A program made the position numbers and the translations under genes. A stretch of 64,000 nucleotides of DNA from the NCBI RefSeq assembly GCF_042677045.1, contig NZ_JBHTIH010000003.1, forward strand, positions 248,001 through 312,000, written 5' to 3'. The notes under the pieces were generated by a model that was given only the letters and a program-made list of their open reading frames with translations, was not told where the DNA came from and did no database searches. This DNA comes from Lysobacter_K koreensis (GTDB lineage Bacteria; Pseudomonadota; Gammaproteobacteria; Xanthomonadales; Xanthomonadaceae). Positions 44,135 through 52,681 of this stretch are shown here, piece after piece; position 1 is the first letter of the stretch; each line of letters starts with the position of its first letter.

Positions 44135-44189
44135 CACTCAACTTGGTTGAGTGTCTTCAGTTTTCCCTCTCCCGCTTTGCGGGGGAGGG
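44135..44189. repeat. hairpin and REP-type palindrome between STAS and regulator genes
   Basis: CACTCAA/TTGAGTG (44135-44153) and CCCTCTCCCGC/GCGGGGGAGGG (44165-44189, one mismatch). Both lie in the 114-bp gap. The second belongs to the REP family seen elsewhere in the window. Confidence 0.6.
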
Positions 44190-44224
44190 CAAGGGTGGGG
44201 GCGATGGATTCGGTCGCTTCCATT

Positions 44225-44518
44225 TCAGACGTGCTCCGAATCCATCGGGGTGTCGACCCCGAGGCTGACCGCGAGCGCGAGTTGGCGCGCGGCGGCGGCG
44301 AGGGTCGGCGAGGCAAGGGTGACGGTGGTGTGGCGGCCATGCGCGGCGCGGTCGCGGACGAACGCGTGCAGCAACTGCAGCCCGGCCGCGTGCACGCGTT
44401 CGACGCGGTCGCCGGCCAGCGCCAGCGGTGCGTCGTCGTCCAGGTGCGGCTGCAGCGCTGCCTGCAGCTGCGCGACGCATTCGATGCCCAGGTCGGTTTG
44501 CAGGGAAAGCTGGTTCAT
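44225..44518 (-). CDS. single-domain STAS protein lacking the phospho-serine
   Basis: 97 residues, an anti-sigma-antagonist-type STAS fold (PLALAGDRVERVHAAGLQLLHAFV). In SpoIIAA-type antagonists the loop reads D-S-S-G-L; here it is H-A-A-G-L, so the phosphorylated serine is missing and switch-type control by a kinase is unlikely. Such proteins occur in chemotaxis operons of related bacteria. No partner anti-sigma kinase is present; it may bind a receptor or CheA component. Function unknown. Confidence 0.8.
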   Translation of the reverse strand: MNQLSLQTDLGIECVAQLQAALQPHLDDDAPLALAGDRVERVHAAGLQLLHAFVRDRAAHGRHTTVTLASPTLAAAARQLALAVSLGVDTPMDSEHV

Positions 44519-44596
44519 GGGTGGGCCGCAGGCGAGAAGTGTTCTAGTGGGTTAACGGCGTGCGCGGGTGCGACTTGAGCGGGGTTGGCGGCACGA

Positions 44597-45313
44597 TCAG
44601 CCGAACAACGCGTTGGCGTCGAGCAGCACCGTCGGCGTGGGACCGACGCGCGCGATACCGACGATGGCGCCGGGATCGCTGCCCGGCAGCGGCGGTTCGA
44701 TGCGCTCGCGGCCGAGCGTGACGACGTCCTCGACCAGGCTGACCAGCACACCGATCAGTTCGTCGTCGCGTTCGACAACCACGATGCGGCTGCGCTCGTC
44801 GGGGTGGACGCCGCCGGTGCCGAGCCACAGGCCCAGGTCGAACACCGGCACGATGCGGCCGCGCAGGTTCATGACCCCGAGCACCGCGGGCGCGGCGCCG
44901 CGCATGGCGACGATCGGCGCCATGCGCACCACTTCCTGCACGCGCAGCAGTTCCAGCGCGTAGCTGTCGTTGCCGACGGCGGCGCGCAGCCAGCGGTGGG
45001 ACGAGGGCATCGTCGATGGCAGCGGCGCCGATGGTGGCGGCGCCGGCGCGGTCGCGACGGTGCTGGGCTGCGCGGCCGGCGTGGGCGCCTGGATCGTCGC
45101 GGGCAGGAGCGGCGCAGGCACGGGCGGCGCAGGCACGGGCGGTGCGGGTGCGGGCACGGGCACGGGCACGGGCACGGGCACGGGCACGCAGGCCGACGGC
45201 GGCGCCGGCGCGGTGTCGGCGGTCGCGCTCTCGGCGGCTGCGATCGGCGCGCTGTCGAGCAACGCGTCGAGGTAATCGTCGAGCACGCTCATGGTGCCGG
45301 TCGCGCTGCTCAT
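44597..45313 (-). CDS. CheW-domain protein with proline-rich arm, ParP-like
   Basis: 238 residues. A short N-terminal helix (MLDDYLDALLDS region) is followed by a proline/valine/alanine-rich arm (about 35-95, with PVPVPVPVPVPAPAPP) and a CheW fold (SYALELLRVQEVVRMAPI, GVMNLRGRIVPVFDLG). In Pseudomonas and Vibrio a similar gene next to the ParA homologue codes ParP, which links polar ParC to the chemotaxis array. The start ATG at 45313 overlaps the stop of the ParA gene (ATGA). A hexamer repeat codes the PV run. Confidence 0.82.
   Translation of the reverse strand: MSSATGTMSVLDDYLDALLDSAPIAAAESATADTAPAPPSACVPVPVPVPVPVPAPAPPVPAPPVPAPLLPATIQAPTPAAQPSTVATAPAPPPSAPLPSTMPSSHRWLRAAVGNDSYALELLRVQEVVRMAPIVAMRGAAPAVLGVMNLRGRIVPVFDLGLWLGTGGVHPDERSRIVVVERDDELIGVLVSLVEDVVTLGRERIEPPLPGSDPGAIVGIARVGPTPTVLLDANALFG
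45152..45187. repeat. six-copy GGGCAC hexamer repeat inside the CheW-like gene
   Basis: Six perfect copies of GGGCAC coding the (PV)n arm. Slippage would change arm length by two residues without a frameshift. Confidence 0.9.
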
Positions 45314-46083
45314 GCGGCCTGCCGTTGTGGGACGTGGTGCTGCGCCAGCAGCCAGGCCAGCGCGCGGCGGTAGGCGTCCGCGCCGCGGCCGCTGGGCGCG
45401 ATCGCGGTGGTGAGCGCGGGGGCATCGCGCAGGCGCGTGTCCATCGGCACGGCGCCGGGCCAGACCCGGCCTTCGTAACGGTCGTGCAGCAGCTCCAGGC
45501 TGTGCACGCCCGAGCGCGTGCGGCGGTCGTACAGGGTCGGCAGCACGTGCTGCGGCAGCGGCCGCCGGCGCGAACGCTCGACCATCTCGGCGGTGCGCAG
45601 CATGTCCGCCAGGCCGTGCAGCGCGAGCGGATCGGTCTGGGTCGGCACCACCAGGCGATCGGCCGCGGCCAACGCGTTGACCATCAGCAGGCCGAGCGTG
45701 GGCGGGCAGTCGAGCAGCACGTGGTCGTACAGCGGCTGCACCGCGTGCAGCGCGCGGCCGAGCGCGAGGCCGAGCCCGGGCTGGGTGGCGCCGCGGCGCT
45801 CCAGCGTCGCCAGCGCCGGTTGCGCGGCGATCAGCTTGAGGCCATCGATCTGGGTGGCGCGCGCCAGCGACGCCAGCGATGCGCCGCTGTTGTCGAACAG
45901 GTCGTGGGTGCCGGCCGGCGGCGGATTGGCGGGCACGCCGAACGCGCGCGTCAGCGACGCGTGCGGGTCGAGGTCGATCAGCAGCACGCGCTGGCCGGCC
46001 AGCGCCAGCCCGCGCGCCAGGCACAAGGTGGTCGTGGTCTTGCCGACGCCGCCCTTCTGGTTGGCAATGGCCCAGGCCTGCAT
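45310..46083 (-). CDS. ParA-family ATPase, ParC-like (polar chemotaxis array placement)
   Basis: 257 residues. Deviant Walker A NQKGGVGKTTTTL (residues 9-21), Walker B-like LIDLDPHASL and HVLLDCPPTLGL. In Pseudomonas and Vibrio the ParA homologue downstream of motCD (ParC) places chemotaxis arrays at the pole. The ATG at 46083 lies one base after the motD stop, and the next gene's start overlaps its stop, so the operon is tight. It is not the chromosome-partition ParA, since no parB is near. Confidence 0.88.
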   Translation of the reverse strand: MQAWAIANQKGGVGKTTTTLCLARGLALAGQRVLLIDLDPHASLTRAFGVPANPPPAGTHDLFDNSGASLASLARATQIDGLKLIAAQPALATLERRGATQPGLGLALGRALHAVQPLYDHVLLDCPPTLGLLMVNALAAADRLVVPTQTDPLALHGLADMLRTAEMVERSRRRPLPQHVLPTLYDRRTRSGVHSLELLHDRYEGRVWPGAVPMDTRLRDAPALTTAIAPSGRGADAYRRALAWLLAQHHVPQRQAA

Positions 46084-46084
46084 G

Positions 46085-47197
46085 TCAGCCGGCTCCCGGT
46101 TGGGGCGCGAGTTGCGCGGCGACCGAGGTCGACGGCGCTTTCTCGACGCGATGGCGGACAACGCCGGTGCCGTGGCGGGCGCCCGGGGTGCGAACCGGCG
46201 CGCGCGTGACGGCGCGGCCGGCGGGGGTCGATGGTGTCGCGGCGTCGGCGGTGCGCGCGGCCGCGGCGGCGGCCTCGGGCGCCTCGGGCGCGGGTTGCGG
46301 TTCGAGCGCGATGGTCGGGCCGGTCTCGGGCACCGCATCCGGCCCTTGCGGCGCGGCCAGGATCACCAGCAGCACGCGGCGGTTGGCATTGCGGCCGGCG
46401 TCCGTGGTGTTGTCGGCGATCGGCTGGTGCTCGCCGTAGCCGACCACCGCCATGCGCTGCGCGTTGACGCCTTCGGCGGCCAGCACGTGCACCACGCTGG
46501 CCGCGCGCGCCGCCGACAGCTCCCAGTTGGACAGGAACTGCGCGGTGCGGATCGGGCGGTCGTCGGTGTAGCCCTCCACGCGCAGCGCGTTGGGCGCGCC
46601 GTGCAGCACCGCGGCCAGCTTGCGCACGGTCGCGGTGGCCACCGCGCTGGGCTCGGCGACGCCGCTGGCGAACAGGATGTCGCTCTGGATCTCGACCTCC
46701 AGGAACGTGCGTCCGCGGCGCACCGTGACCAGCTTCTGCCGCACCAGTTCGGTCAGCGCGTGCTGGATCTTGGTGCCCAGCGAATTGAGTTGCTGGTCGC
46801 GTTCGCGCAACGCGCGCTGTGCGGCGGCCTGGGCGGTGGCCTGCGTGCGCGTCTGCTTGCCGAAGGTCGGCATGTCGAGCGCCTGCTTGACGCGCACCAG
46901 GGTGACCGGGGAGGCCGCTGCCGGCCCGCTCTTGCCGCCGGCGGTCTGCGGCGACGGCCGGTCGAACGCGGAGCCGCGCTGCTGGGCCTGGCCCAGTTGC
47001 AGCGGCGAGATCGTGCGCGGGGTGCCGCCGAACGCCGACGACAGCGCATCGGACACGGCGCGGTACTTGCCCTCGTTGACCGAGGAGATCGAGTACATGA
47101 CCACGAAGAACGCGAGCAGCAGCGTCACCAGATCACCGTAGGGGATCGCCCAGGCCTCGTGGTTGACGTGGTCTTCGTGCTGGTGCTTGCGGGCCAT
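46085..47197 (-). CDS. motD: flagellar motor stator protein MotD (MotB family)
   Basis: Ion-channel and peptidoglycan-anchor half of a MotCD stator. 370 residues. One N-terminal TM with the proton-carrying D22 in AIPYGDLVTLLLAFFVVMYS, a linker with low-complexity stretches, and an OmpA-like C-terminal domain (VEIQSDILFASGVAEPS, EGYTDDRPI, NRRVLLVILA) around 170-285 that binds peptidoglycan. The last 90 residues are Pro/Ala-rich and unusual in length. It follows motC after 16 bp. Confidence 0.94.
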   Translation of the reverse strand: MARKHQHEDHVNHEAWAIPYGDLVTLLLAFFVVMYSISSVNEGKYRAVSDALSSAFGGTPRTISPLQLGQAQQRGSAFDRPSPQTAGGKSGPAAASPVTLVRVKQALDMPTFGKQTRTQATAQAAAQRALRERDQQLNSLGTKIQHALTELVRQKLVTVRRGRTFLEVEIQSDILFASGVAEPSAVATATVRKLAAVLHGAPNALRVEGYTDDRPIRTAQFLSNWELSAARAASVVHVLAAEGVNAQRMAVVGYGEHQPIADNTTDAGRNANRRVLLVILAAPQGPDAVPETGPTIALEPQPAPEAPEAAAAAARTADAATPSTPAGRAVTRAPVRTPGARHGTGVVRHRVEKAPSTSVAAQLAPQPGAG

Positions 47198-47213
47198 GGT
47201 GTCGGCAGGCCCG

Positions 47214-47954
47214 TCAGTGCACGTAGCCGTTGAGGCGGGCTTCGATGTTGCGCGGGTTCTCGCCCTGGGCGATCGCGATCAGGCCCTCGACGATCATCTC
47301 GCGCTCGTGGGTCTGGGCGTTGACCAAGGTCTTGAGCTTGTTGCCGATCGGCAGCAGCGCCAGGTTGGCCGCGCCGATGCCGTAGATGGTCGCGGTGAAC
47401 GCCGCGGCGATGCCGCTGCCCAGCTTGCTCGGGTCGGCGAGGTTCTTCATCACCGCCATCAACCCGAGCACCGCGCCGATGATGCCCAGGGTCGGCGCGT
47501 AGATGCCCATGCCCTCGAATACCTTGGCCGCGGCCAGGTCGCGCGAGCTGTGGCCGTGCAGTTCGATCTCCAGCACCTGGCGGATCGATTCGGGTTCGAC
47601 CCCGTCGACCACCATCTGCAGGCCCTTGCGCAGGAACGGGTCGGGCTGCGCCTTCACCTGCGCCTCCAGGCCGAGCAGGCCCTGCTTGCGCGCGGTGGTC
47701 GACCACTCGACGATCTGCGCGATCACCGCGGCGCTGTCGTGCGCCGGCGGCTGGAACACCCAGCGTGCCATCTTCATCGCGCGCTTGAAGGTCGGCATCG
47801 AGGTCTGCAGCAGGATCGCCGCCAGGGTGCCGAGGATCACGATCACGAATGCGGCCGGCGACCACAGCCCGGACAGGCCGGCGCCCTTGAGCACGCTGCC
47901 GCCCATCAGGGCGCAGATGGCCAGAACAGCGCCGATGATGCTGAGTCGGTCCAT
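47214..47954 (-). CDS. motC: flagellar motor stator protein MotC (MotA family)
   Basis: 246 residues with four TM segments; the two C-terminal ones hold YAPTLGIIGAVLGLMAVM and GIAAAFTATIYGIGAANLALLP. The cytoplasmic loop carries the conserved charged residues that touch FliG. The start is the ATG at 47954, about 7 bp past the upstream cheA. It belongs to the cheA-motC-motD-parA operon; in Pseudomonas MotCD supports swarming and surface movement. A MotAB set is not in the window. Confidence 0.94.
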   Translation of the reverse strand: MDRLSIIGAVLAICALMGGSVLKGAGLSGLWSPAAFVIVILGTLAAILLQTSMPTFKRAMKMARWVFQPPAHDSAAVIAQIVEWSTTARKQGLLGLEAQVKAQPDPFLRKGLQMVVDGVEPESIRQVLEIELHGHSSRDLAAAKVFEGMGIYAPTLGIIGAVLGLMAVMKNLADPSKLGSGIAAAFTATIYGIGAANLALLPIGNKLKTLVNAQTHEREMIVEGLIAIAQGENPRNIEARLNGYVH

Positions 47955-47961
47955 GGGGTGT

Positions 47962-49746
47962 TTATCGGTTGCCGTGGCGATTACTTGAACTGCGCGCGGT
48001 GGCCGGGGCGTTGCCGCGCAGGCCGCTGCGCAGCAGGGCGTCGACATCCAGGATCAGCGCCATGCGGCCGTCGCCGACCAGGCTGGCGCCGGCGTAGCCG
48101 GGCAGGCCGCGCAGGGTCGGCGGCAGCGCCTTGATCACGACTTCCTCGCGCCCGCGCACGCGGTCGACCGCGAGGCAGAAGCGTTGCTCGCCGGACTGCA
48201 GCACCACGCAGGTCGACGCCGACAGCGGCGCCGGGTCGAGGCCGAGCCAGTCGCGCAGGCCGAGCAGCGGCAGCGGCTGCTGGCGCAGGTCGAGCACCTG
48301 CTGGCCGTCGATCCACAACGCCTTGCCCGGGTCGTGCGCGAGCACCTCGACCACGCGCACCAGCGGCAGCGCGTAGACGTCGTCGTCGATCTCGACCAGC
48401 AGCGTCGGCAGGATCGCCAGGGTCAGCGGCACCCGGATCGCGAAGCGGCTGCCGGCGCCGATCTCGGAATGGATCTGCACCGCGCCGGACAGCTCGCGGA
48501 TGCGTGACTGCACCACGTCCATGCCGACCCCGCGCCCGGACAGGTCGCTGACCTCGTCGCGGGTGGAGAAACCGGGCAGGAACAACAGCTGCAGGCATTC
48601 GTCGCTGGACAGGCGCGCGGCGGCGTCGGCGTCGACCAGGCCCTTGTCGACCGCGATCCGGCGGATCTTGTCCGGGTCGATGCCGGCGCCGTCGTCGCGC
48701 ACTTCGATCGCGACGTGGTCGCCTTCCTGCTGCGCGCTCAGGCGCACGCGGCCGAGCTCGGGCTTGCCGGCGCGGCGGCGCGCCTCGGGCATCTCGATGC
48801 CATGGTCGATCGCGTTGCGCACCAGGTGCACCAGCGGGTCGGCCAGGGCCTCGACCAGGTTGCGGTCGAGCTCGGTGTCGGCGCCGACCACCTCCAGGTC
48901 GACCTGTTTGTGCAGTTGCCGGGCGACGTCGCGCGCGAGCTTTGGGAAGCGCGCGAACACGCGGCCGACCGGCTGCATGCGCGCGGTCATCACCGCCGAC
49001 TGCAGGCGCGAGGTGGCGACGTCGAGCGAAGCCACGGCGCGGTCGAGGTCGTCGTCGCGCAGGCGCGGGCGGATCGTCTTCAGGCGGTTGCGGGCGAGCA
49101 CCAGTTCGCCGACCAGGTTGACCATCGCGTCCAGGCGGCGCACGTCGACGCGCACGGTGGCCTCGGCGGCTTCGACCGCGACGGCGGCGGATTTGGCGAC
49201 GAGTTTTGGAATGGCGGCAGGCGCCGGCGCGGCGGGCGCTTCGCCGGGGACGCCGCCGGCGCCGTGCAGGCTGTCCAGCAGCGCCTCGAAATCGAGGTCG
49301 TCGATGCTGTCGCCGCCGCTGGCGAACGCGGCGAGCGCGTCGTTCGCCGCGGCCGGCGGCGCGTTCGCGGTGCCGGTGCGCAGCGCGGCCAGCAGCTCGG
49401 GCGGGGCCGGTTCCGGGGTGATCCCGGCCGACACGCAGCGCAGCATGTCGACCAGCAGGTCCAGCGATTGCTGGGCGCCGTCGAAGGCCTGCGCGTCCAG
49501 CGGCGCGGCGCCGGTGCGCGCGGCGTCGAAACGGTCTTCCACGGCGTGGCAGATCGCCACCATCGGGCCGAAGTCGAGGAACCCGGCGCCGCCCTTGATG
49601 GTGTGGAAGCCGCGGAACACCGCGTTGAGGCATTCGCGGTCGGCCGGCGCGTGCTCGAGCACGACCATCTGCTCGCCGAGCTGGTCGAGGATCTCACGCG
49701 CCTCGACCAGGAAGTCCGCGGCGATGTCGGTGGCGATGGCGGACAT
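47962..49746 (-). CDS. cheA: chemotaxis histidine kinase CheA (flagellar system)
   Basis: 594 residues. HPt domain with H48 in FRGFHTIKGGAGFLDFG, a long Ala/Pro-rich linker (about 125-190), then dimer helices VRVDVRRLDAMVNLVGELVLA, ATPase with N-box HLVRNAIDHGIEMP and GRGVGMDVVQSR, and a CheW-like regulatory domain. It lies between cheZ and motC, the position of the flagellar cheA in Pseudomonas. No P2 domain is obvious. The C-terminal tail (ARSSSNRHGNR) is basic. Confidence 0.96.
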   Translation of the reverse strand: MSAIATDIAADFLVEAREILDQLGEQMVVLEHAPADRECLNAVFRGFHTIKGGAGFLDFGPMVAICHAVEDRFDAARTGAAPLDAQAFDGAQQSLDLLVDMLRCVSAGITPEPAPPELLAALRTGTANAPPAAANDALAAFASGGDSIDDLDFEALLDSLHGAGGVPGEAPAAPAPAAIPKLVAKSAAVAVEAAEATVRVDVRRLDAMVNLVGELVLARNRLKTIRPRLRDDDLDRAVASLDVATSRLQSAVMTARMQPVGRVFARFPKLARDVARQLHKQVDLEVVGADTELDRNLVEALADPLVHLVRNAIDHGIEMPEARRRAGKPELGRVRLSAQQEGDHVAIEVRDDGAGIDPDKIRRIAVDKGLVDADAAARLSSDECLQLLFLPGFSTRDEVSDLSGRGVGMDVVQSRIRELSGAVQIHSEIGAGSRFAIRVPLTLAILPTLLVEIDDDVYALPLVRVVEVLAHDPGKALWIDGQQVLDLRQQPLPLLGLRDWLGLDPAPLSASTCVVLQSGEQRFCLAVDRVRGREEVVIKALPPTLRGLPGYAGASLVGDGRMALILDVDALLRSGLRGNAPATARSSSNRHGNR

Positions 49747-49752
49747 GCGGGT

Positions 49753-50388
49753 CTACAGCCCCAGTGAGGACAGCAGCTGGTTGGCGTCGTCCTGGGTCGC
49801 CGCGGGCGGGTCGATGCCGGCCAGCGACGGGCCGTGGCCGTGGCCGGACAGCTGCAGCGGCCGCGCGCGCGCGTGGGTGCTGTTGGCGTCGTCGCCGACC
49901 ATGTCGCCGAGGCCGACGTGGACCACGCGCACCAGTTCGACCACGCGCCGGATGATCTGCCCGGTGAGGTCCTGGTAGCCCTGCGCGGCGGTCATCTCCG
50001 ACAGCCGGCCGCGGATCGCGGCCACGGTCGCGGCCTGCTCCTCGGCGGCGGCGTCGGGCAGGGTGCCCAGCAGCACGCTGCATTCCTGGATCAGGTCGAG
50101 GGTGTGGTGGCTGGCGTCTTCGGTGACGCGCACCACGTGCTCCAGCCGCGCGCACGCCTCGGGCAGCGAGCCGCCGCTGGGCGCGGCGCCGCTGGCGTCG
50201 CCGAGCGCCTGCTCGAGTTCGCGCGCGAGCTTGGCCAGGCCCTGCACCAGCGGCTGGGTGCGCCACTGGATCAGCTCGTCGACGTTGGCGCGCCAGGCGG
50301 CGTGGTCGTCGGCCTCCAGCGCGTCGAGCGCGGCGTGCAGGGTGTCGACCACCGCTTGCCGGCTGTGCACAGCCGCGACCGCATTCAC
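49753..50388 (-). CDS. cheZ: CheY-phosphate phosphatase CheZ
   Basis: 211 residues. It removes phosphate from CheY. The active-site pattern D-x3-Q is in AAQGYQDLTGQIIRRVVELV, as in E. coli (D143, Q147). The C-terminal CheY-binding peptide is present (DDANQLLSSLGL). It starts with GTG at 50388, overlapping the cheY stop (GTGA), which fits translational coupling of the pair. No alternative ATG is near the start. Confidence 0.95.
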   Translation of the reverse strand: MNAVAAVHSRQAVVDTLHAALDALEADDHAAWRANVDELIQWRTQPLVQGLAKLARELEQALGDASGAAPSGGSLPEACARLEHVVRVTEDASHHTLDLIQECSVLLGTLPDAAAEEQAATVAAIRGRLSEMTAAQGYQDLTGQIIRRVVELVRVVHVGLGDMVGDDANSTHARARPLQLSGHGHGPSLAGIDPPAATQDDANQLLSSLGL

Positions 50389-50777
50389 GCTGCAGCCCCG
50401 AGGCGCTCGAACACCTTGCCGAGCTTGTCGCTGAGGGTGGCGGCGGTGAACGGCTTGATCACGTAACCGTTCACGCCGGCCTGCGCCGCTTCGATGATCT
50501 GCTCGCGCTTGGCCTCGGCGGTGACCAGCAGCACCGGGATCTTCGACAGCGCCGCGTCGGCGCGGATCGCCTTGAGCAGGTCGATGCCGGGCATGCCGGG
50601 CATGTTCCAGTCGGTGATCACCAGGTCGAACGGACCCTTGCGCAACTCGACCAGCGCGCTGTTGCCGTCGTCGGCCTCGGCGGTGTTGAAGAAGCCCAGG
50701 TCGTTGAGCAGGTTCTTGACGATGCGGCGCATGGTCGAGAAGTCGTCGACGATCAGGATGCGGATGTTCTTTTCCAT
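50385..50777 (-). CDS. cheY: chemotaxis response regulator CheY (flagellar system)
   Basis: 130 residues. DD near position 11, phospho-acceptor D56 in LVITDWNMPGMPG, T in LLVTAEAKREQI, and K in GYVIKPFTAATL. It binds the flagellar switch protein FliM (see LLSQDEIDALL at the FliM N-terminus). The start is the ATG at 50777. Between fliA and cheY lies a 213-bp gap with a REP pair. Confidence 0.96.
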   Translation of the reverse strand: MEKNIRILIVDDFSTMRRIVKNLLNDLGFFNTAEADDGNSALVELRKGPFDLVITDWNMPGMPGIDLLKAIRADAALSKIPVLLVTAEAKREQIIEAAQAGVNGYVIKPFTAATLSDKLGKVFERLGAAA

Positions 50778-50834
50778 GCGGGTCTCGTGTCGGTTGCGAT
50801 GGTGTTTGTGGTGGCATGCGTTGCGTTGCTTCTC

Positions 50835-50982
50835 CCTTCTCCCGCTGGCGGGAGAAGGTGCCCGCAGGGCGGATGAGGGCGCGCGCAACCAGGTAGTCGT
50901 TGCAAGCTGGGTTCGCGTGCCCTTACCCCAGCCCTCTCCCGCGCCCCGAAGGAAGTCACCCTGGGTGGCGAGCGGGAGAGGG
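50835..50982. repeat. REP-type palindromes between fliA and cheY
   Basis: Hairpin CCTTCTCCCGC/GCGGGAGAAGG (50835-50858) and a second pair CCCTCTCCCGC (50932) / GCGGGAGAGGG (50972) with a long loop. It fills most of the 213-bp gap. No sigma28 or sigma54 site for cheY was found here. Confidence 0.7.
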
Positions 50983-50990
50983 AGTCGAAA

Positions 50991-51755
50991 TCAGTCGTCG
51001 TCCGCGTCCTGCTCGCCGCGCCAGTCGCCGAGGCGGGCGCGCAGCCGCACCACCGCCTGGCCATGGATCTGGCACACACGCGACTCGCTGACCGACAGCA
51101 CCGCACCGATCTCGCGCAGGTTCAGTTCCTGCTCGTAGTACAGCGACAGCACCAGCTGCTCGCGTTCGGGCAGGTCGCCGATGGCGGCCCCGAGCGCCTC
51201 GCGGAACGCGTTGTTCGCGAACGCGCGCGCGGGCGTGGCGGTGCCGGCGACGGCCAGGCGCGGCTCGCCGTCGTGCTCGTCCATGTGCGCGTCGAGGCTT
51301 ACCAGCTGGCCGCGCGCGGCGTTCTCGACCATCTGGTGGTACTCGTCCAGGCCGATGCCGAGCGCGCCGGCGACCTGCTGCGCGGTGGCGGCGCGGCCGG
51401 TGCGTTGTTCGATGTCGCGGGTGGCGGCGACCAGGTCGCGGTAGCGGCGGTGCACCGAGCGCGGTACCCAGTCGCCGCGGCGGATCTCGTCGATCATCGC
51501 GCCGCGGATGCGGATCGAGGCATAGGTCTCGAACGCCGCACCCTGATCGGCCTGGAAGTTCCGCGACGCGTCGATCAGGCCGAGCATGCCGGCCTGGATC
51601 AGGTCGTCGATCTCGACGCTGGCCGGCAGGCGCGCGGCGAGGTGGTGGGCGATGCGCCGCACCAGTTCGCCGTGGCGCTCGACGATGTCGGCAGCGTTGT
51701 TGGTTTGCGCGTCGCGCTGGGTGGCGCGGTAGTGGGCGGTGGCGACGGCGTTCAT
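50991..51755 (-). CDS. fliA: flagellar sigma factor sigma28
   Basis: 254 residues. RNA polymerase sigma factor for late flagellar and chemotaxis genes. Region 2: LIQAGMLGLIDASRNFQADQ, ETYASIRIRGAMIDEIRRGD (DNA-melting). Region 3: GRAATAQQVAGALGIGLDEY. Region 4: ALGAAIGDLPEREQLVLSLYY, then LREIGAVLSVSESRVCQIHGQAV. The ATG at 51755 overlaps the flhG stop by 4 bp (ATGA). Six candidate target promoters lie in this window. Confidence 0.97.
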   Translation of the reverse strand: MNAVATAHYRATQRDAQTNNAADIVERHGELVRRIAHHLAARLPASVEIDDLIQAGMLGLIDASRNFQADQGAAFETYASIRIRGAMIDEIRRGDWVPRSVHRRYRDLVAATRDIEQRTGRAATAQQVAGALGIGLDEYHQMVENAARGQLVSLDAHMDEHDGEPRLAVAGTATPARAFANNAFREALGAAIGDLPEREQLVLSLYYEQELNLREIGAVLSVSESRVCQIHGQAVVRLRARLGDWRGEQDADDD

Positions 51756-52681
51756 GCGGCCGCGCTCCGCGCCGCGGCCGGCGCCGGTGCCTGCGCGATC
51801 AGGCGTTCGATGAAGAACTCGACGTGGCCGCGCGGACCGGCCGGCGACTGCCACTGCCGCGAGCGGCGCGCGATGTCGCGGAACGCGATCGCCGACGGGC
51901 ACGACGGGAATGCGTCGACGACGGCTTCCTGGCGCTGGATCGCGCGCCGCAGCCACTCGTCGCGCGGGATCGCGCCGAGGTAATTGAGGGTGACGTCGAG
52001 GAAGCGCGCGCTGACGCGTTCGAGCTTCTCGAACAGCTGGCGGCCCTCGACCGCGTGCTGCACCTGGTTGGCGAGCACCTGCACGCGGCTGACGCCGCGC
52101 TCGCGGCTGAGCACCTTGATCAGGGCGTAGGCGTCGGTGACCGAGGCCGGCTCGTCGCAGACCACCACGATCACGTCCTGGGCGGCCTGGCAGAAGGTCA
52201 GCACGCCATCGGCAATGCCGGCGGCGTTGTCGACCACCATGGTGTCGATCGGCAGGTCGAGCTCGCTGAACGCGTGCACCAGGCCGACGTGCTGCTGCGG
52301 GGTGAGTTCGGTCATGTGGCGCTTGCCGGACGCGGCCGGCACCACCATCAGCCCGTTGGGACCGGCAAGCAGGGTGTCGCGCAGTTCGCAGCGGCCGGCG
52401 AACACGTCGGCCAAGGTGAAGCGCGGCGACAGACCGAGCATCACGTCGACGTTGGCCAGGCCCAGGTCGGTGTCGAGCAGCAGGGTGCGCTGGCCGGCGT
52501 TGACCAGGGCGGTGGCGAGGTTGACCGAGACCGATGTCTTGCCGACGCCGCCCTTGCCGCTGGCCACCGCGATCACGCGGGGGGCGGCAGCGCCGTCGGC
52601 GGCCGAGCGGACGTGGGGCACGGCCTGCGGGGTGACGCCCGATGCGGTGCGGTGGGGCGCGTTGAAATCAGGCGACTGCAT
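51752..52681 (-). CDS. flhG: flagellar number regulator FlhG (FleN/MinD-like ATPase)
   Basis: 309 residues. MinD/ParA ATPase with deviant Walker A SGKGGVGKTS (41-50), DTDLGLANVDVMLG, and VVDNAAGIADGV. It works with FlhF to set number and place of polar flagella and, in Pseudomonas, also restrains FleQ. Its start overlaps flhF by 14 bp. The N-terminal 30 residues are variable; a conserved DQAxxLR-type activation motif was not clear. Confidence 0.95.
   Translation of the reverse strand: MQSPDFNAPHRTASGVTPQAVPHVRSAADGAAAPRVIAVASGKGGVGKTSVSVNLATALVNAGQRTLLLDTDLGLANVDVMLGLSPRFTLADVFAGRCELRDTLLAGPNGLMVVPAASGKRHMTELTPQQHVGLVHAFSELDLPIDTMVVDNAAGIADGVLTFCQAAQDVIVVVCDEPASVTDAYALIKVLSRERGVSRVQVLANQVQHAVEGRQLFEKLERVSARFLDVTLNYLGAIPRDEWLRRAIQRQEAVVDAFPSCPSAIAFRDIARRSRQWQSPAGPRGHVEFFIERLIAQAPAPAAARSAAA

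Noticed and set aside
45310..46083. Chromosome-partition parA
   Set aside because: There is no parB or parS-like site, and the gene is embedded between motD and a CheW-domain gene.
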